Assembly (NCBI GenBank): GCA_037383845.1 | Contig: JARRON010000010.1 | Span: forward strand, 1 to 43,862 | Length of the DNA: 43,862 nucleotides | Direction of reading: 5' to 3' | Source: JARRON01 sp037383845 | GTDB taxonomy: Bacteria > Pseudomonadota > Gammaproteobacteria > Steroidobacterales > XN24 | Part shown: positions 8,717 to 16,695 of the stretch, in pieces | Layout: the number at the start of each line of letters is the position of its first letter | How positions within the stretch are numbered: position 1 is the stretch's first letter | Notes under the pieces: generated by a model | Database searches by the model: none | Told to the model about the DNA's origin: nothing | The model's input: only the letters and a program-made list of their open reading frames with translations | Made by a program: the position numbers and the translations under genes

Positions 8717-8938
8717 GGGCGGCAGCGCCGCTCGCGGGGCTCCCGGGCGTCGAACGTTCCCGCGGGGCGTACGAAGGGGATGCTCCCATGTCCGGTCACG
8801 ACCGGCAGATCGTCCGGCAGATCCCTGCACCGCCGGCACCGGAGAGGCTGACGAGGCCGCGGCCCGGGCGGGACTTGTCTAGACTTCCCGGGACACCCGA
8901 TTGCAGGCGCGCCGCGGCGCGGCGCCCGGGAGAGAACC

Positions 8939-9655
8939 ATGCCGGAAGGAAATGCGCGGTTCGCCGGACTCCGCGCCCTGTATCTCAACTGCACCCTGAA
9001 GCCGACTCCGGTGCTGTCCCACACGGAAGGCCTGATCCGGGTTTCCCAGGCCATCATGGAGGAGAACGGCGTGGCCACGGAGGTCATCCGGCCCGTGGAC
9101 CATGACATCGCACCGGGCGTCTATCCGGACATGACCGAGCACGGCTTCGACTCCGACGACTGGCCGGCCCTGCGTCAAAAGGTCCTGGATGCCCACATCC
9201 TGGTGCTGTGCACGCCCATCTGGCTGGGCGAGCGATCGTCGGTCTGTTCCCGGGTCGTGGAACGGCTTTACGGCGAGTCCGGGAAGCTCAATGATGCGGG
9301 CCAGTACGTGTATTACGGCCGGGTGGGCGGCGTCCTGGTGACCGGCAACGAGGACGGCCTCAAGCACTGCGCCATGAGTGTCCTGTATTCCCTTCAGCAT
9401 CTCGGCTACACGGTGCCGCCCCAGTCGGACGCCGGCTGGGTGGGGGAAGCCGGGCCCGGGCCCTCCTACCGGGACGAGGGCTCCGGAGGGCCGCAGAACG
9501 AATTCACCCAGCGGAACACGACCTTCATGACCTGGAACCTGATGCACCTGGCCCGGATGATCCGCGACGCGGGCGGCATCCCGGCCGAGGGCAACCAGCG
9601 TTCCGCGTGGGAGGCCGGCTGCCGATTCGACCATCCCAATCCCGACTACCGCTAG
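8939..9655 (+). CDS. flavodoxin-like NAD(P)H-dependent oxidoreductase
   Basis: 238 aa protein of the NADPH-dependent FMN reductase/flavodoxin-fold family. The first strand and phosphate loop are ALYLNCTLKPTPVLSHTEGL (residues 13-32), followed by the flavin-contacting loop VLCTPIWLGERSSV (about 89-102) and GGVLVTGNEDGLKH. It probably binds FMN and reduces quinones, azo or other small acceptors; the substrate is unknown. The start ATG 8939 is preceded by GGGAGAGAACC. A 222-bp gap upstream contains no gene and probably holds its promoter (a TAGACT element near 8880 is a weak -10 candidate). A 7-bp-stem hairpin begins one base after its stop codon, suggesting that it is a single-gene unit. Confidence 0.78.
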   Translation: MPEGNARFAGLRALYLNCTLKPTPVLSHTEGLIRVSQAIMEENGVATEVIRPVDHDIAPGVYPDMTEHGFDSDDWPALRQKVLDAHILVLCTPIWLGERSSVCSRVVERLYGESGKLNDAGQYVYYGRVGGVLVTGNEDGLKHCAMSVLYSLQHLGYTVPPQSDAGWVGEAGPGPSYRDEGSGGPQNEFTQRNTTFMTWNLMHLARMIRDAGGIPAEGNQRSAWEAGCRFDHPNPDYR

Positions 9656-9678
9656 GGCGACGGTCATTTCACGTCGCC
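9656..9678 (+). terminator. hairpin after the flavodoxin-like gene
   Basis: Perfect inverted repeat GGCGACG (9656-9662) and CGTCGCC (9672-9678) with a 9-nt loop, directly after the TAG stop at 9653-9655. No U-tract follows, so it may be a weak terminator or a 3'-end stabilising stem. Confidence 0.4.
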
Positions 9679-9778
9679 GCCCGGTGCGCCTAAGATCACG
9701 AAAGCCGAGCGCAACCCGGCCGCAGCGCCGGCGCGCGCCAGGTCAGACGCCCGCCACGTAGCCTCTGGAGACCGACCG

Positions 9779-11047
9779 ATGGACCTGGGACTCCGAATCG
9801 CCTGCATCCAGCACGTGTCCTACGAGGGCCCCGGAGCCATCGAGGAATGGGCACAGCAGCGCCGACACCGCATGTACGTGTTCCGGCAGGACAGGGGGCA
9901 CCGCCTGCCGGTCACGGGCCAGTTCGACTGGCTGATCCTGATGGGCGGCCCGATGGGCCTGCGGGACCGTTCACGCTTCCCGTGGATGGCCGACGAACTC
10001 GCTCTCATCCGCGAAGCCGTCGGTGCCGGCAAGACAGTGGTGGGAATCTGCCTGGGCGCCCAGCTGCTGGCCAGCGTCCTGGGCGGCAGCGTGGACCGCT
10101 CGCCGGAAAGGGAGATCGGCTGGTTTCCGGTGCAGCTGACGGACGCAGCCCGCAACCAGCCGGGTCTCTCCGGCCTGCCGGATACCATCGTGCCCTTCCA
10201 CTGGCACTCCGACGCCTTCACGCTTCCGGAGGGGGCGGTGCAGCTGGCTTCCAGCGCCGGATGCCCCAACCAGGCATTTGTCTACGGAAGCTCCGTGCTG
10301 GGCCTGCAGTTCCACCTGGAGGTCACGCCCTCCGTCATCGAGGCGCTGCTGGAGCACAGCGGCAGGGACATCGAGCCCGGCGGCTCCTTCGTCCAGGACG
10401 CGGAGACTATCCGGAAGGGCATCGACCAGCATCTCCCGGAGGCACACCGGCTTCTCAACATCACCCTGGACTCGCTGCCCGGCGCGGGCACGCTGCTGAC
10501 CACGGAGCGGCTCCGGTTGCGGAGGATGCGGCCGACCGACGCCCACCGGATCGTGCGGCTGGATTCGGATCCGGAAGTGAAGCGCTGGATCGACCAGGGC
10601 CGGCCGCCGGATGCCCGGCATATCGAGGAAGACGTCCTGCCCCACTGGCTGCGGATGTACGGCGACACCGGGGGTCTGGGGTTCTTCGCCGCGGAGGACA
10701 GGGCCACGGGCGAGTTCCTCGGCTGGTTCCACCTCAAGCCCTGGCGGGAGGATGCGTCGCGCCGGACGCTGGAGCTGGGCTACCGCCTTCACCGCCACCG
10801 CTGGGGCCTGGGGCTCGCCACCGAAGGGGGCCGGGCGCTGTTGCAGGCTGCCTTCACGGAGTTCGGTGCCTCCCGGGTGGTCGCCCGGGCCATGGCCGCC
10901 AACGCTGCCTCCCTGCGGGTGCTGGAAAAGTGCGGCATGGTCTTCAGCGACGAGTACGAGGAGACGGAATTTCCCGGCAGCGACCGGCAGGCCCTTATCT
11001 ACGAGATGCTCGCCGAAGACCTGGAGACGTCCCTGGCAGGATTCTGA
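9779..11047 (+). CDS. class I glutamine amidotransferase fused to a GNAT N-acetyltransferase
   Basis: 422 aa two-domain protein. Residues 1 to about 235 are a class I glutamine amidotransferase of the GMP-synthase-like group: WLILMGGPMGL, the nucleophile Cys91 in GICLGAQLLA, and LGLQFHLEVTP giving His179 and Glu181, so the triad is intact. Residues about 240-415 are a RimJ/RimL-type GNAT acetyltransferase: TTERLRLRRMRPTDA at its start, WFHLKPW, the acetyl-CoA pyrophosphate loop RHRWGLGLATEGGRAL, and AANAASLRVLEKCGM. The join is continuous with no internal stop. The chemistry suggested is ammonia release from glutamine (or gamma-glutamyl hydrolysis) plus acetylation of an amine, but the substrate is unknown. 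It stands alone between a flavodoxin-like gene and a VOC gene, each separated by about 120 bp. Confidence 0.85.
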   Translation: MDLGLRIACIQHVSYEGPGAIEEWAQQRRHRMYVFRQDRGHRLPVTGQFDWLILMGGPMGLRDRSRFPWMADELALIREAVGAGKTVVGICLGAQLLASVLGGSVDRSPEREIGWFPVQLTDAARNQPGLSGLPDTIVPFHWHSDAFTLPEGAVQLASSAGCPNQAFVYGSSVLGLQFHLEVTPSVIEALLEHSGRDIEPGGSFVQDAETIRKGIDQHLPEAHRLLNITLDSLPGAGTLLTTERLRLRRMRPTDAHRIVRLDSDPEVKRWIDQGRPPDARHIEEDVLPHWLRMYGDTGGLGFFAAEDRATGEFLGWFHLKPWREDASRRTLELGYRLHRHRWGLGLATEGGRALLQAAFTEFGASRVVARAMAANAASLRVLEKCGMVFSDEYEETEFPGSDRQALIYEMLAEDLETSLAGF

Positions 11048-11169
11048 CGCTCATCGACGGAGCGCCTGATGCCCGTCCGCCGGCGCGATAGAATGTACGG
11101 CAGAGCGTCGCGCCGGCACGGGTCGTCAGCATCCATGGGCCGGGAAGCGTCGGCGCCAGGAACGCCAGC

Positions 11170-11562
11170 ATGACCCACGATCCCGAACTCACCGGCATTG
11201 CCCAGGTGTCCATGCGCGCCAGGGACCTGTCCCGGGCGGTGGCTTTCTATACGGGCACCCTGGGACTCAAGCTCCTTTCGGAGGCGCCGGGCATGGCCTT
11301 TGTGCTCGCCGGCTCAACCCGCATCATGCTGGGCGAACCGAGCGCGCCGGAGTTCGATCATCCCGGCTCCATCCTGTACTTCGATACCCGGGACATCGAC
11401 GCCTCCTGCGCCGCCCTCAAGGACCGGGGAGTGGCGTTCATGCGGGAGCCTTTCGCCGTTCACCGGGAGGACAGCCACGAGTTCTGGCTGGCTTTCTTCG
11501 CAGACAGCGAGGGCAATACCCTGGCCCTTTCCCAGTGGCGACGCATTCGTCCCGGCGCATGA
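11170..11562 (+). CDS. VOC-superfamily (glyoxalase/bleomycin-resistance-like) protein
   Basis: 130 aa, one vicinal-oxygen-chelate module pair (two beta-alpha-beta-beta-beta units). Visible features are the opening AQVSMRARDLSRAVAFYTGTLGLKLL, the middle HPGSILYFDTRDIDASCAALKDRG, and the C-terminal LAFFADSEGNTLALSQW, where the Glu is the usual metal ligand. The first-module ligand position appears to be Gln rather than His, so a metal site is uncertain. Possible roles include small-molecule lyase or isomerase activity or drug binding; nothing fixes the substrate. ATG 11170 is preceded by CCAGGAACGCCAGC, an acceptable ribosome site. Confidence 0.82.
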   Translation: MTHDPELTGIAQVSMRARDLSRAVAFYTGTLGLKLLSEAPGMAFVLAGSTRIMLGEPSAPEFDHPGSILYFDTRDIDASCAALKDRGVAFMREPFAVHREDSHEFWLAFFADSEGNTLALSQWRRIRPGA

Positions 11563-11587
11563 AATCCGGCCCGGCGGGTCCGGACGC

Positions 11588-12760
11588 GTGAGTACCTCCG
11601 ATCCCCTCTGGGTGACGGCCGTGCTGGCGGGCCTCATCGTCGCCGCCGAGTGGCTGGTCCGGCGGACCGCCCTCCGCCACCTGGGCACCGCCCTTCTGGT
11701 GATCCTGCTGGGCGCCCTGGCCGCCAACCTCGGTCTCATTCCTTCAGCTTCGGAAGGTTCTGCGCTCTACGACGGGGTGTTCACCTACGTCGCTCCCCTG
11801 ACCATCTTCTGGCTGCTTCTGGAGGTCAATCTCAAGGCAGTCCGGGCCGCCGGCGTGCCCATGCTGGTGATGTTCCTGCTCGGCGCCGCGGGCACGACGG
11901 TGGGCGTCCTGGTGGCCATCACGGCCGTCGGCATGGATGCTTTCGGTGCCCTCACCGCGCCCCTGGCGGGCATGTTCACCGGCACCTACACGGGGGGCAG
12001 CATCAACTTCAACGCCATCGGGCTCCACTACCGGGTGGTGGAGGAAGGCGCCATCTACGCCGGCGCCGTGGCGGTGGACAACCTGCTGACGGCGATCTGG
12101 ATGATCGTCACCCTGGCCCTGCCCGCGGTGCTGCAGAAGCTGGCGCCCCGGCCGAGGGTGGCCGCTCCGGGACCGGAGAGGCCGGAATACGACGAGCTCC
12201 GCCATCACCACGACACGGAAACCGTCAGCCCCCTGGACCTGGGCGTGAACCTGGCCATGGGTGCCGGCGCACTCTGGTTCTCGGACATTGCTGCCGGCTG
12301 GCTTGCGGGCGTGGGCCTGCCCCTGCCCTCCATCCTCATCCTGACCACCATCGCACTGCTGCTGGCCCAGCATCCCCGCTTCGCCGCCCTGGCCGGGGCC
12401 CGCGTGCTGGGCATCTTCGGCGTCTATTTCTTCCTGGTGGTCATCGGCGCCCACGCGGAGGTGGCAGCCCTCACCGCCCTGGGACAGCTGGGCGTGACGC
12501 TGCTGGCCTTCGTGGTCACCGCAGTACTCATTCACGGGCTCGTGGTGTTCGGCGCCGGCTGGCTTCTGAAACAGGACTGGGAGGTGGTCGCCATCGCTTC
12601 CCAGGCCAACATCGGCGGCGGCACCTCCGCCCTGGCGCTGGCACGGAGCTTCGACCGCCCGGAACTCTTCCTGCCCGCCATCCTGGCAGGCAGCGTGGGC
12701 ACCGCCGGAGGCACCTACCTCGGTTTCTTCGTCGCCGGCCTGCTGGGCGCGCCAGCCTGA
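11588..12760 (+). CDS. DUF819-family integral membrane protein
   Basis: 390 aa with about eleven hydrophobic helices and the two glycine-rich half-helix motifs of the DUF819 (YjcL-like) family: LAGMFTGTYTGGSINFNAIG in the first half and ASQANIGGGTSALALARS near the end. Family members resemble secondary transporters with inverted repeats; no substrate is established. The start is taken as GTG 11588 (VSTSDPLWVTAVL), 25 bp after the VOC gene; the upstream open frame lies inside that gene and is not family-like. A cytosolic His-rich loop (ELRHHHDTETV) separates the halves. Its TGA at 12758-12760 sits one base from the stop of the convergent sortase-like gene. Confidence 0.85.
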   Translation: MSTSDPLWVTAVLAGLIVAAEWLVRRTALRHLGTALLVILLGALAANLGLIPSASEGSALYDGVFTYVAPLTIFWLLLEVNLKAVRAAGVPMLVMFLLGAAGTTVGVLVAITAVGMDAFGALTAPLAGMFTGTYTGGSINFNAIGLHYRVVEEGAIYAGAVAVDNLLTAIWMIVTLALPAVLQKLAPRPRVAAPGPERPEYDELRHHHDTETVSPLDLGVNLAMGAGALWFSDIAAGWLAGVGLPLPSILILTTIALLLAQHPRFAALAGARVLGIFGVYFFLVVIGAHAEVAALTALGQLGVTLLAFVVTAVLIHGLVVFGAGWLLKQDWEVVAIASQANIGGGTSALALARSFDRPELFLPAILAGSVGTAGGTYLGFFVAGLLGAPA

Positions 12761-12761
12761 T

Positions 12762-13316
12762 TCAGATCCAGCCGCCGGTGGCAAGAGGCCGGGCGCCGAT
12801 GATCACCCGGCTGTCCCCGTCCCGGCCGCAGCCTGTGACCATGACCAGGGGCGCGCCGGTGACCGCCGCGGCACCGCAGCTGACGATCCGAACCTCCTCC
12901 ACCCGGTACCATCCGGCGGAGTCCCGTGTCTCCACGGCGACCAGGTCGCCCCGGTCCAGCAGGCGGGCCAGCCCCGCTCCGCCGGCGTGCACCAGCGCCG
13001 CCGAGGGCGCACCGGGCGCCCCTGTCCGGACGGCCGTCAGCGCATAGTCCAGGTTCAGGTGCGGTGCCCGAAGCCGGCCCTGGTCCGGGGCAGGCCCGCC
13101 GACCGCCAGGACCCCGGCGACGGCCAGGGCGGCGATGCCCAGGGCCACCCAGTCACCTATGCCCCGGTTGCGGCTGAGCAGGTAAACCAGTCGCGCGCGG
13201 GCCAGGCGCTCGGCCAGGCTCCCGTCCGGTCGGTGCCAGCGTCCCGGGTGCCTCCGGCCCCGGGGCCCCGGCGGCGTCCGTGCTTCGTAAGGCGTGGCGA
13301 TCCGGTGTGCGTTCAT
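12762..13316 (-). CDS. membrane-anchored sortase-like protein with altered active-site motifs
   Basis: 184 aa: a basic cytosolic N-terminus, one membrane helix at about 54-73, then a roughly 100-residue extracytoplasmic domain. The domain reads like the second half of the sortase fold: ALVHAGGAGLARLLDRGDLV aligns with the IAGHRD-F-L-L-GD block (His110), WYRVEEVRIV matches the Y-V-x-x-x-x-V strand, LVMVTGCG matches the LVTC strand (Cys163), and SRVIIGA matches the closing Arg strand (Arg170). The signature is not canonical: the His lacks the following RD, and a Gly separates Thr161 from Cys163. Cys147 could pair with Cys163. It is transcribed divergently from the PdsR/PdsS-like genes, which strongly supports a class GN sortase relationship. 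It may be a divergent sortase or a non-catalytic derivative. Confidence 0.6.
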   Translation of the reverse strand: MNAHRIATPYEARTPPGPRGRRHPGRWHRPDGSLAERLARARLVYLLSRNRGIGDWVALGIAALAVAGVLAVGGPAPDQGRLRAPHLNLDYALTAVRTGAPGAPSAALVHAGGAGLARLLDRGDLVAVETRDSAGWYRVEEVRIVSCGAAAVTGAPLVMVTGCGRDGDSRVIIGARPLATGGWI

Positions 13317-13484
13317 GGCCTGTCTCCTTCGTGACACGGGGCCATGGCACCACGCCGGGACGGCGGCAGCCGGACGCATTCGGACAAGGGGAGGATCAAT
13401 TCTGACGAAACGGGGCAGGCACCCCGGCGAGGGTTGCCGGTCGGCTAGAATCGGCGGCCCGATGACCCGTTCAGTTGAGGCCTG

Positions 13485-14183
13485 ATGAGCCAGCACGTCG
13501 CCATCGTCGAGGACGAACCCGCCATCCGCGAAAACTACGCGGATGCTTTCCGGCGCCAGGGCTACCGGGTGAGCACCTTCCCCGACCGCAGGGCCGCCCT
13601 GACCGCATTCGAGGCCCGTCTGCCGGACCTGGTGGTCATCGACGTGGGCCTGGCGGACGAGCCGGAAGGCGGATTCGAGCTCTGCCGGGAATTGCGGGCA
13701 CGCTCGGCCACCCTGCCGGTGGTGTTCCTCACCGCCCGGGACAGCGACTTCGATGCCGTCTCCGGCCTTCGGCTGGGAGCCGACGATTACCTCACCAAGG
13801 ACATCAGCCTGCCCCATCTCCTGGCCCGGGTGGCCGCCCTGTTCAGGCGGATGGCGGCGCTGGCCGAACCGGCCCGGGTGGAAAATACCCTCGAGCGGGG
13901 CCGGCTTGTCCTGGACACAGACCGCCTGGAGGCTCGCTGGGAGGGTCGGGACCCCGGGCTGACCCTGACGGAGTTCTGGATCGTCCACGCCCTGGCCCGC
14001 CACCCGGGGCATGTCAAGAACCGGCAGCAGCTCATGGACGCGGCCCGGGTGGTCCTGGACGACGCCACCATTACGTCCCACGTGAAGCGAATCCGCAGGA
14101 AATTCGAGGCCCTGGATGCGGGCTTCGACGCCATCCAGACGGTTTACGGCATGGGCTACCGCTGGCGGGACGGGAACGGATGA
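13485..14183 (+). CDS. pdsR: OmpR-type response regulator, proteobacterial dedicated sortase system (PdsR-like)
   Basis: 232 aa. Receiver domain residues 4-120: acidic pair in VEDEPAIRENYADAF, phosphoacceptor Asp53 in LVVIDVGLAD, Thr83 in FLTARDSDFD, and Lys105 in DDYLTKDISLPHLLARVAAL. A winged-helix DNA-binding domain (about 135-230) follows: LTLTEFWIVHALARHPG, then ITSHVKRIRRKFEAL and TVYGMGYRW. The wording of the receiver (RENYADAFRRQGY, VSGLRLGADDYLTKDISLPHLL) closely resembles, from memory, the regulators grouped as the proteobacterial dedicated sortase system. It overlaps the kinase gene by 4 bp and faces the sortase-like gene across a 168-bp region that should contain both promoters. 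TAGAAT at 13446-13451 is a -10 candidate without a clear -35. Confidence 0.82.
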   Translation: MSQHVAIVEDEPAIRENYADAFRRQGYRVSTFPDRRAALTAFEARLPDLVVIDVGLADEPEGGFELCRELRARSATLPVVFLTARDSDFDAVSGLRLGADDYLTKDISLPHLLARVAALFRRMAALAEPARVENTLERGRLVLDTDRLEARWEGRDPGLTLTEFWIVHALARHPGHVKNRQQLMDAARVVLDDATITSHVKRIRRKFEALDAGFDAIQTVYGMGYRWRDGNG

Positions 14184-16183
14184 AGCTGCCCGGCCGGCTC
14201 CTGCTGGTCAGCCTGGTGACGCTCCTTCTGCCCTGGGCCGGATGCCGTTACGTCCAGGACGTGGAGCAGGCTCTCCGGCAGGGCCGCGAGGACACGCTCC
14301 TGGCGACCGCCAGGCTGGTGGCCGCCGCCACGGAAGCACGTGGTGACGCCGCGTGGACGGAACTGGAGCGCTGGGCCCCCTGGCGCCCGCGGGCCGACGA
14401 CATCTACGTCCATCGCCTGGCGCGGGCGCCTGCGCTGGACGGCTACGTCGCCGACTGGGGGCTCCCCGAAGATGCGGCCCGGCCCCTCCGTGGCGTCCCT
14501 GACGGAGCCATTGCCACCCTGGTGGCCGGAAGCGCCGATGGGGCCCTGTTCCTCCACCTGGACATCGCCCCGGCCGGGCCCGTGGGCCAGGTGGCGGTGG
14601 TCTCCGAGCGGGCGGACGGCAGCCGTGGCGAGTTCCTGTTCCAGCCAGAGGCGCCGGGACCCATCCGGGCCCGGCCGCCGGGAGACGCGGACCCCCGTGC
14701 GCGGGGCAACTGGCAGGCCTCGGTCGACGGCTACCACATGGAGCTGAGGCTGCCCGCCGGCAAGCCCGACGGCCGGCTCGGCGTTCGGCTGCTCTGGCCG
14801 GGCTGGCCGCCGGCCGGCACCTACGACGACATCCCGGGATGGCGCGTCACGCCCCGTCCCGGCCTGGCCCGCTGGCTCGATGAGCTTCGGCCGGAAGAAA
14901 CCACCCTGTCGCTGCTGGACCGTGCCGGCTTCGTCCTCGCCTCCGCGGGCGCCAGCGCCGCCGGCCGCGACCGTGATGCCGGCCCTCCCCTGTACCGGGC
15001 CATGCTGCCGCGCGCTGAAGCATCTCCCCTGCCGCAGACACCTCCCGGTGTCCACGGAGGCCGGCACGTGGAAGCCGCCGTGGGCGGCGACGCCGCGGTC
15101 CAGCGCTATCACCTGGCCGACGGGACCCTGCTGCTGGCTGCGGCGGCCCCGGTGGTGCGGGACGGGCTGATCCTCGGCGCCGTGGAAGCCCGCCAGCCCG
15201 TCGAGGCGATCCTGTCGGCCCAGGATGCGGCGGTGGGACGGCTGCTGGGCACCAGCCTGCTGGCGAGCCTGGCCGCAGCCGCCGTCCTGCTGGGTTTCGC
15301 CCTGCGCCTGTCGCTGCGAATCCGTCGCCTGAGCCGGGCTGCGGGCCGGAGCATGAACGCCGCGGGAGAACTGCGCACCACGCTGCCCGGCCGCAGGGAT
15401 TCGGACGAACTGGGCGACCTGTCCAGGAGCCTGTCGCGGCTCCTGGAGCGGGTCGCCGAGTACAACGACTACCTGAAGAACATCGGCTCCAGGCTCACCC
15501 ACGAGTTGCGTACGCCGGTCGCGGTAGTTCGCTCTTCCCTGGAGAACCTGGAGGCCCGGGCCGCCGGAGAGGACCCCGGCGTGTACCTCTCCCGGGCTCG
15601 CAACGGCATCACGCGCCTGGAGGAGACGGTCAACGCCATCGGCGCCGCCACCCGGCTGGAACAGGCCATCGCCACCGCGACCCCGGAGCGTTTCGACCTG
15701 GGGGAACTGGCCCGGGATCTGGCCGCGGCCTACGACGATCTCCATTCCGACGTGACCATCGGGTCCCGGGTGGAGGCTGCGCCCTGCCGGATCGAGGGCA
15801 GCCCGGAGCTCGTTGCCCAGATGCTGGACAAGCTGGTGGACAACGCCGTGGACTTCACCCCGCCGGGCGGGCGAATCACGCTGGACGTGCGGCGGAGGGG
15901 CGACAGGGTCGAGCTGGCCGTTACCAACACGGGCAGCCGCCTGCCGGCGGAACTCCAGGGCCGCCTGTTCGAGTCCATGGTCTCCGACCGGGCCCCCGGC
16001 GAGGGCGTGCACCTGGGCCTCGGGCTGTACCTGGCCCGGCTCGTGGCCACTCATCATGGCGGGGACATCACCGCCCGGAACCTGCCGGGGAACACGGGCG
16101 TCGAGATATGCGTCGACCTGCCGGCGGCCGGGATCGCCGGCGGAGTATCCTCCCAGGCCCAAAGCAGCGGAGGTGAGCGATGA
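14180..16183 (+). CDS. pdsS: sensor histidine kinase, proteobacterial dedicated sortase system (PdsS-like)
   Basis: 667 aa. An N-terminal helix (about 5-22) ends in LLPWAGCRYVQDVEQALRQG, a phrase typical of this kinase group. A long periplasmic sensor of about 330 residues follows, with two parts (roughly 45-230 and 240-345). The second helix is at about 355-375, HAMP-like linker to 430, then the dimerisation helix with His441 in SRLTHELRTPVAVVRSSLEN. The ATPase domain shows the N box LDKLVDNAVDFTPPGG and the G box HLGLGLYLARLVATHHGG. The start ATG 14180 overlaps the regulator stop by 4 bp, and the end overlaps the thioesterase start by 4 bp. The partner is evidently the adjacent regulator. 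The signal is unknown; the large periplasmic domain suggests envelope sensing. General kinase assignment is certain, the Pds subgroup is from recalled sequence style. Confidence 0.85.
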   Translation: MKLPGRLLLVSLVTLLLPWAGCRYVQDVEQALRQGREDTLLATARLVAAATEARGDAAWTELERWAPWRPRADDIYVHRLARAPALDGYVADWGLPEDAARPLRGVPDGAIATLVAGSADGALFLHLDIAPAGPVGQVAVVSERADGSRGEFLFQPEAPGPIRARPPGDADPRARGNWQASVDGYHMELRLPAGKPDGRLGVRLLWPGWPPAGTYDDIPGWRVTPRPGLARWLDELRPEETTLSLLDRAGFVLASAGASAAGRDRDAGPPLYRAMLPRAEASPLPQTPPGVHGGRHVEAAVGGDAAVQRYHLADGTLLLAAAAPVVRDGLILGAVEARQPVEAILSAQDAAVGRLLGTSLLASLAAAAVLLGFALRLSLRIRRLSRAAGRSMNAAGELRTTLPGRRDSDELGDLSRSLSRLLERVAEYNDYLKNIGSRLTHELRTPVAVVRSSLENLEARAAGEDPGVYLSRARNGITRLEETVNAIGAATRLEQAIATATPERFDLGELARDLAAAYDDLHSDVTIGSRVEAAPCRIEGSPELVAQMLDKLVDNAVDFTPPGGRITLDVRRRGDRVELAVTNTGSRLPAELQGRLFESMVSDRAPGEGVHLGLGLYLARLVATHHGGDITARNLPGNTGVEICVDLPAAGIAGGVSSQAQSSGGER

Positions 16184-16614
16184 GCTTCGAACCCAGGGAC
16201 CCGGACTACGCCCGGCGCGTCCGGGAGTGTTTCGACGCCCAGCCCGTCATGGCGACCCTCGGGGCCGCACTCGACGAGGTGGCGCCGGGGCGCTGTTCCA
16301 TCACGCTGGCCTGGCGGCAGGACATTACGCAGCAGGACGGCTTCCTGCACGCCGGGGTCCTGGCCACCCTGGCGGACAGCGCCTGCGGTTTTGCCGCCTT
16401 CAGCCTGATGCCCGCCGACGCCCGGGTACTGTCCATCGAGTTCAAGATCAACATGCTCTCTCCGGCGGTGGGGCCGCGCTTCCTGGCCCGGGGTGAGGTC
16501 ATCCGGGCCGGGCGGAACATCACCGCCTGCCGGGGGGAGGTATTCGCCGTGGACGAAAATGCCACCAAGGCCGTGGCCGCGATGCAGGCAACGATGATGA
16601 CCGTTCGCGGCTGA
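16180..16614 (+). CDS. PaaI-type hotdog thioesterase
   Basis: 144 aa single hotdog domain. The conserved helix region reads DGFLHAGVLATLADSACGFAA, with His57 and the catalytic acidic residue Asp66, followed by VLSIEFKINMLSPA and ARGEVIRAGRNITACRGEVF, typical of the PaaI/YigI thioesterase group that hydrolyses acyl-CoA esters in the cytosol. It overlaps the sensor-kinase stop by 4 bp (ATGA), so it is the last gene of the pdsRS-like operon, although no functional link between sortase regulation and a thioesterase is known to me. A short perfect hairpin lies 24 bp downstream. Confidence 0.85.
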   Translation: MSFEPRDPDYARRVRECFDAQPVMATLGAALDEVAPGRCSITLAWRQDITQQDGFLHAGVLATLADSACGFAAFSLMPADARVLSIEFKINMLSPAVGPRFLARGEVIRAGRNITACRGEVFAVDENATKAVAAMQATMMTVRG

Positions 16615-16637
16615 CGCCGGCCGTGGCGTTCACGGAT

Positions 16638-16656
16638 GCCCGGGAGATTCCCGGGC
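16638..16656 (+). terminator. 8-bp hairpin after the thioesterase gene
   Basis: GCCCGGGA (16638-16645) and TCCCGGGC (16649-16656) form a perfect 8-bp stem with a 3-nt loop. There is no U-tract. TATAGT at 16660-16665 just beyond is a plausible -10 for the next gene, so this may be a terminator abutting a promoter. Confidence 0.4.
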
Positions 16657-16695
16657 GGCTATAGTCATTCCCGGTCCTTTTCACGGAGTTCCCCC

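Noticed and set aside
13429..13451. TTGCCG plus TAGAAT as a promoter for the Pds-type regulator
   Set aside because: The spacing between the elements is only about 6 bp, far from the 16-18 bp needed; only the -10-like part might be real.
14156..16162. 668-codon minus-strand frame opposite the sensor kinase
   Set aside because: Composition-driven antisense frame; the kinase on the plus strand has all expected boxes.
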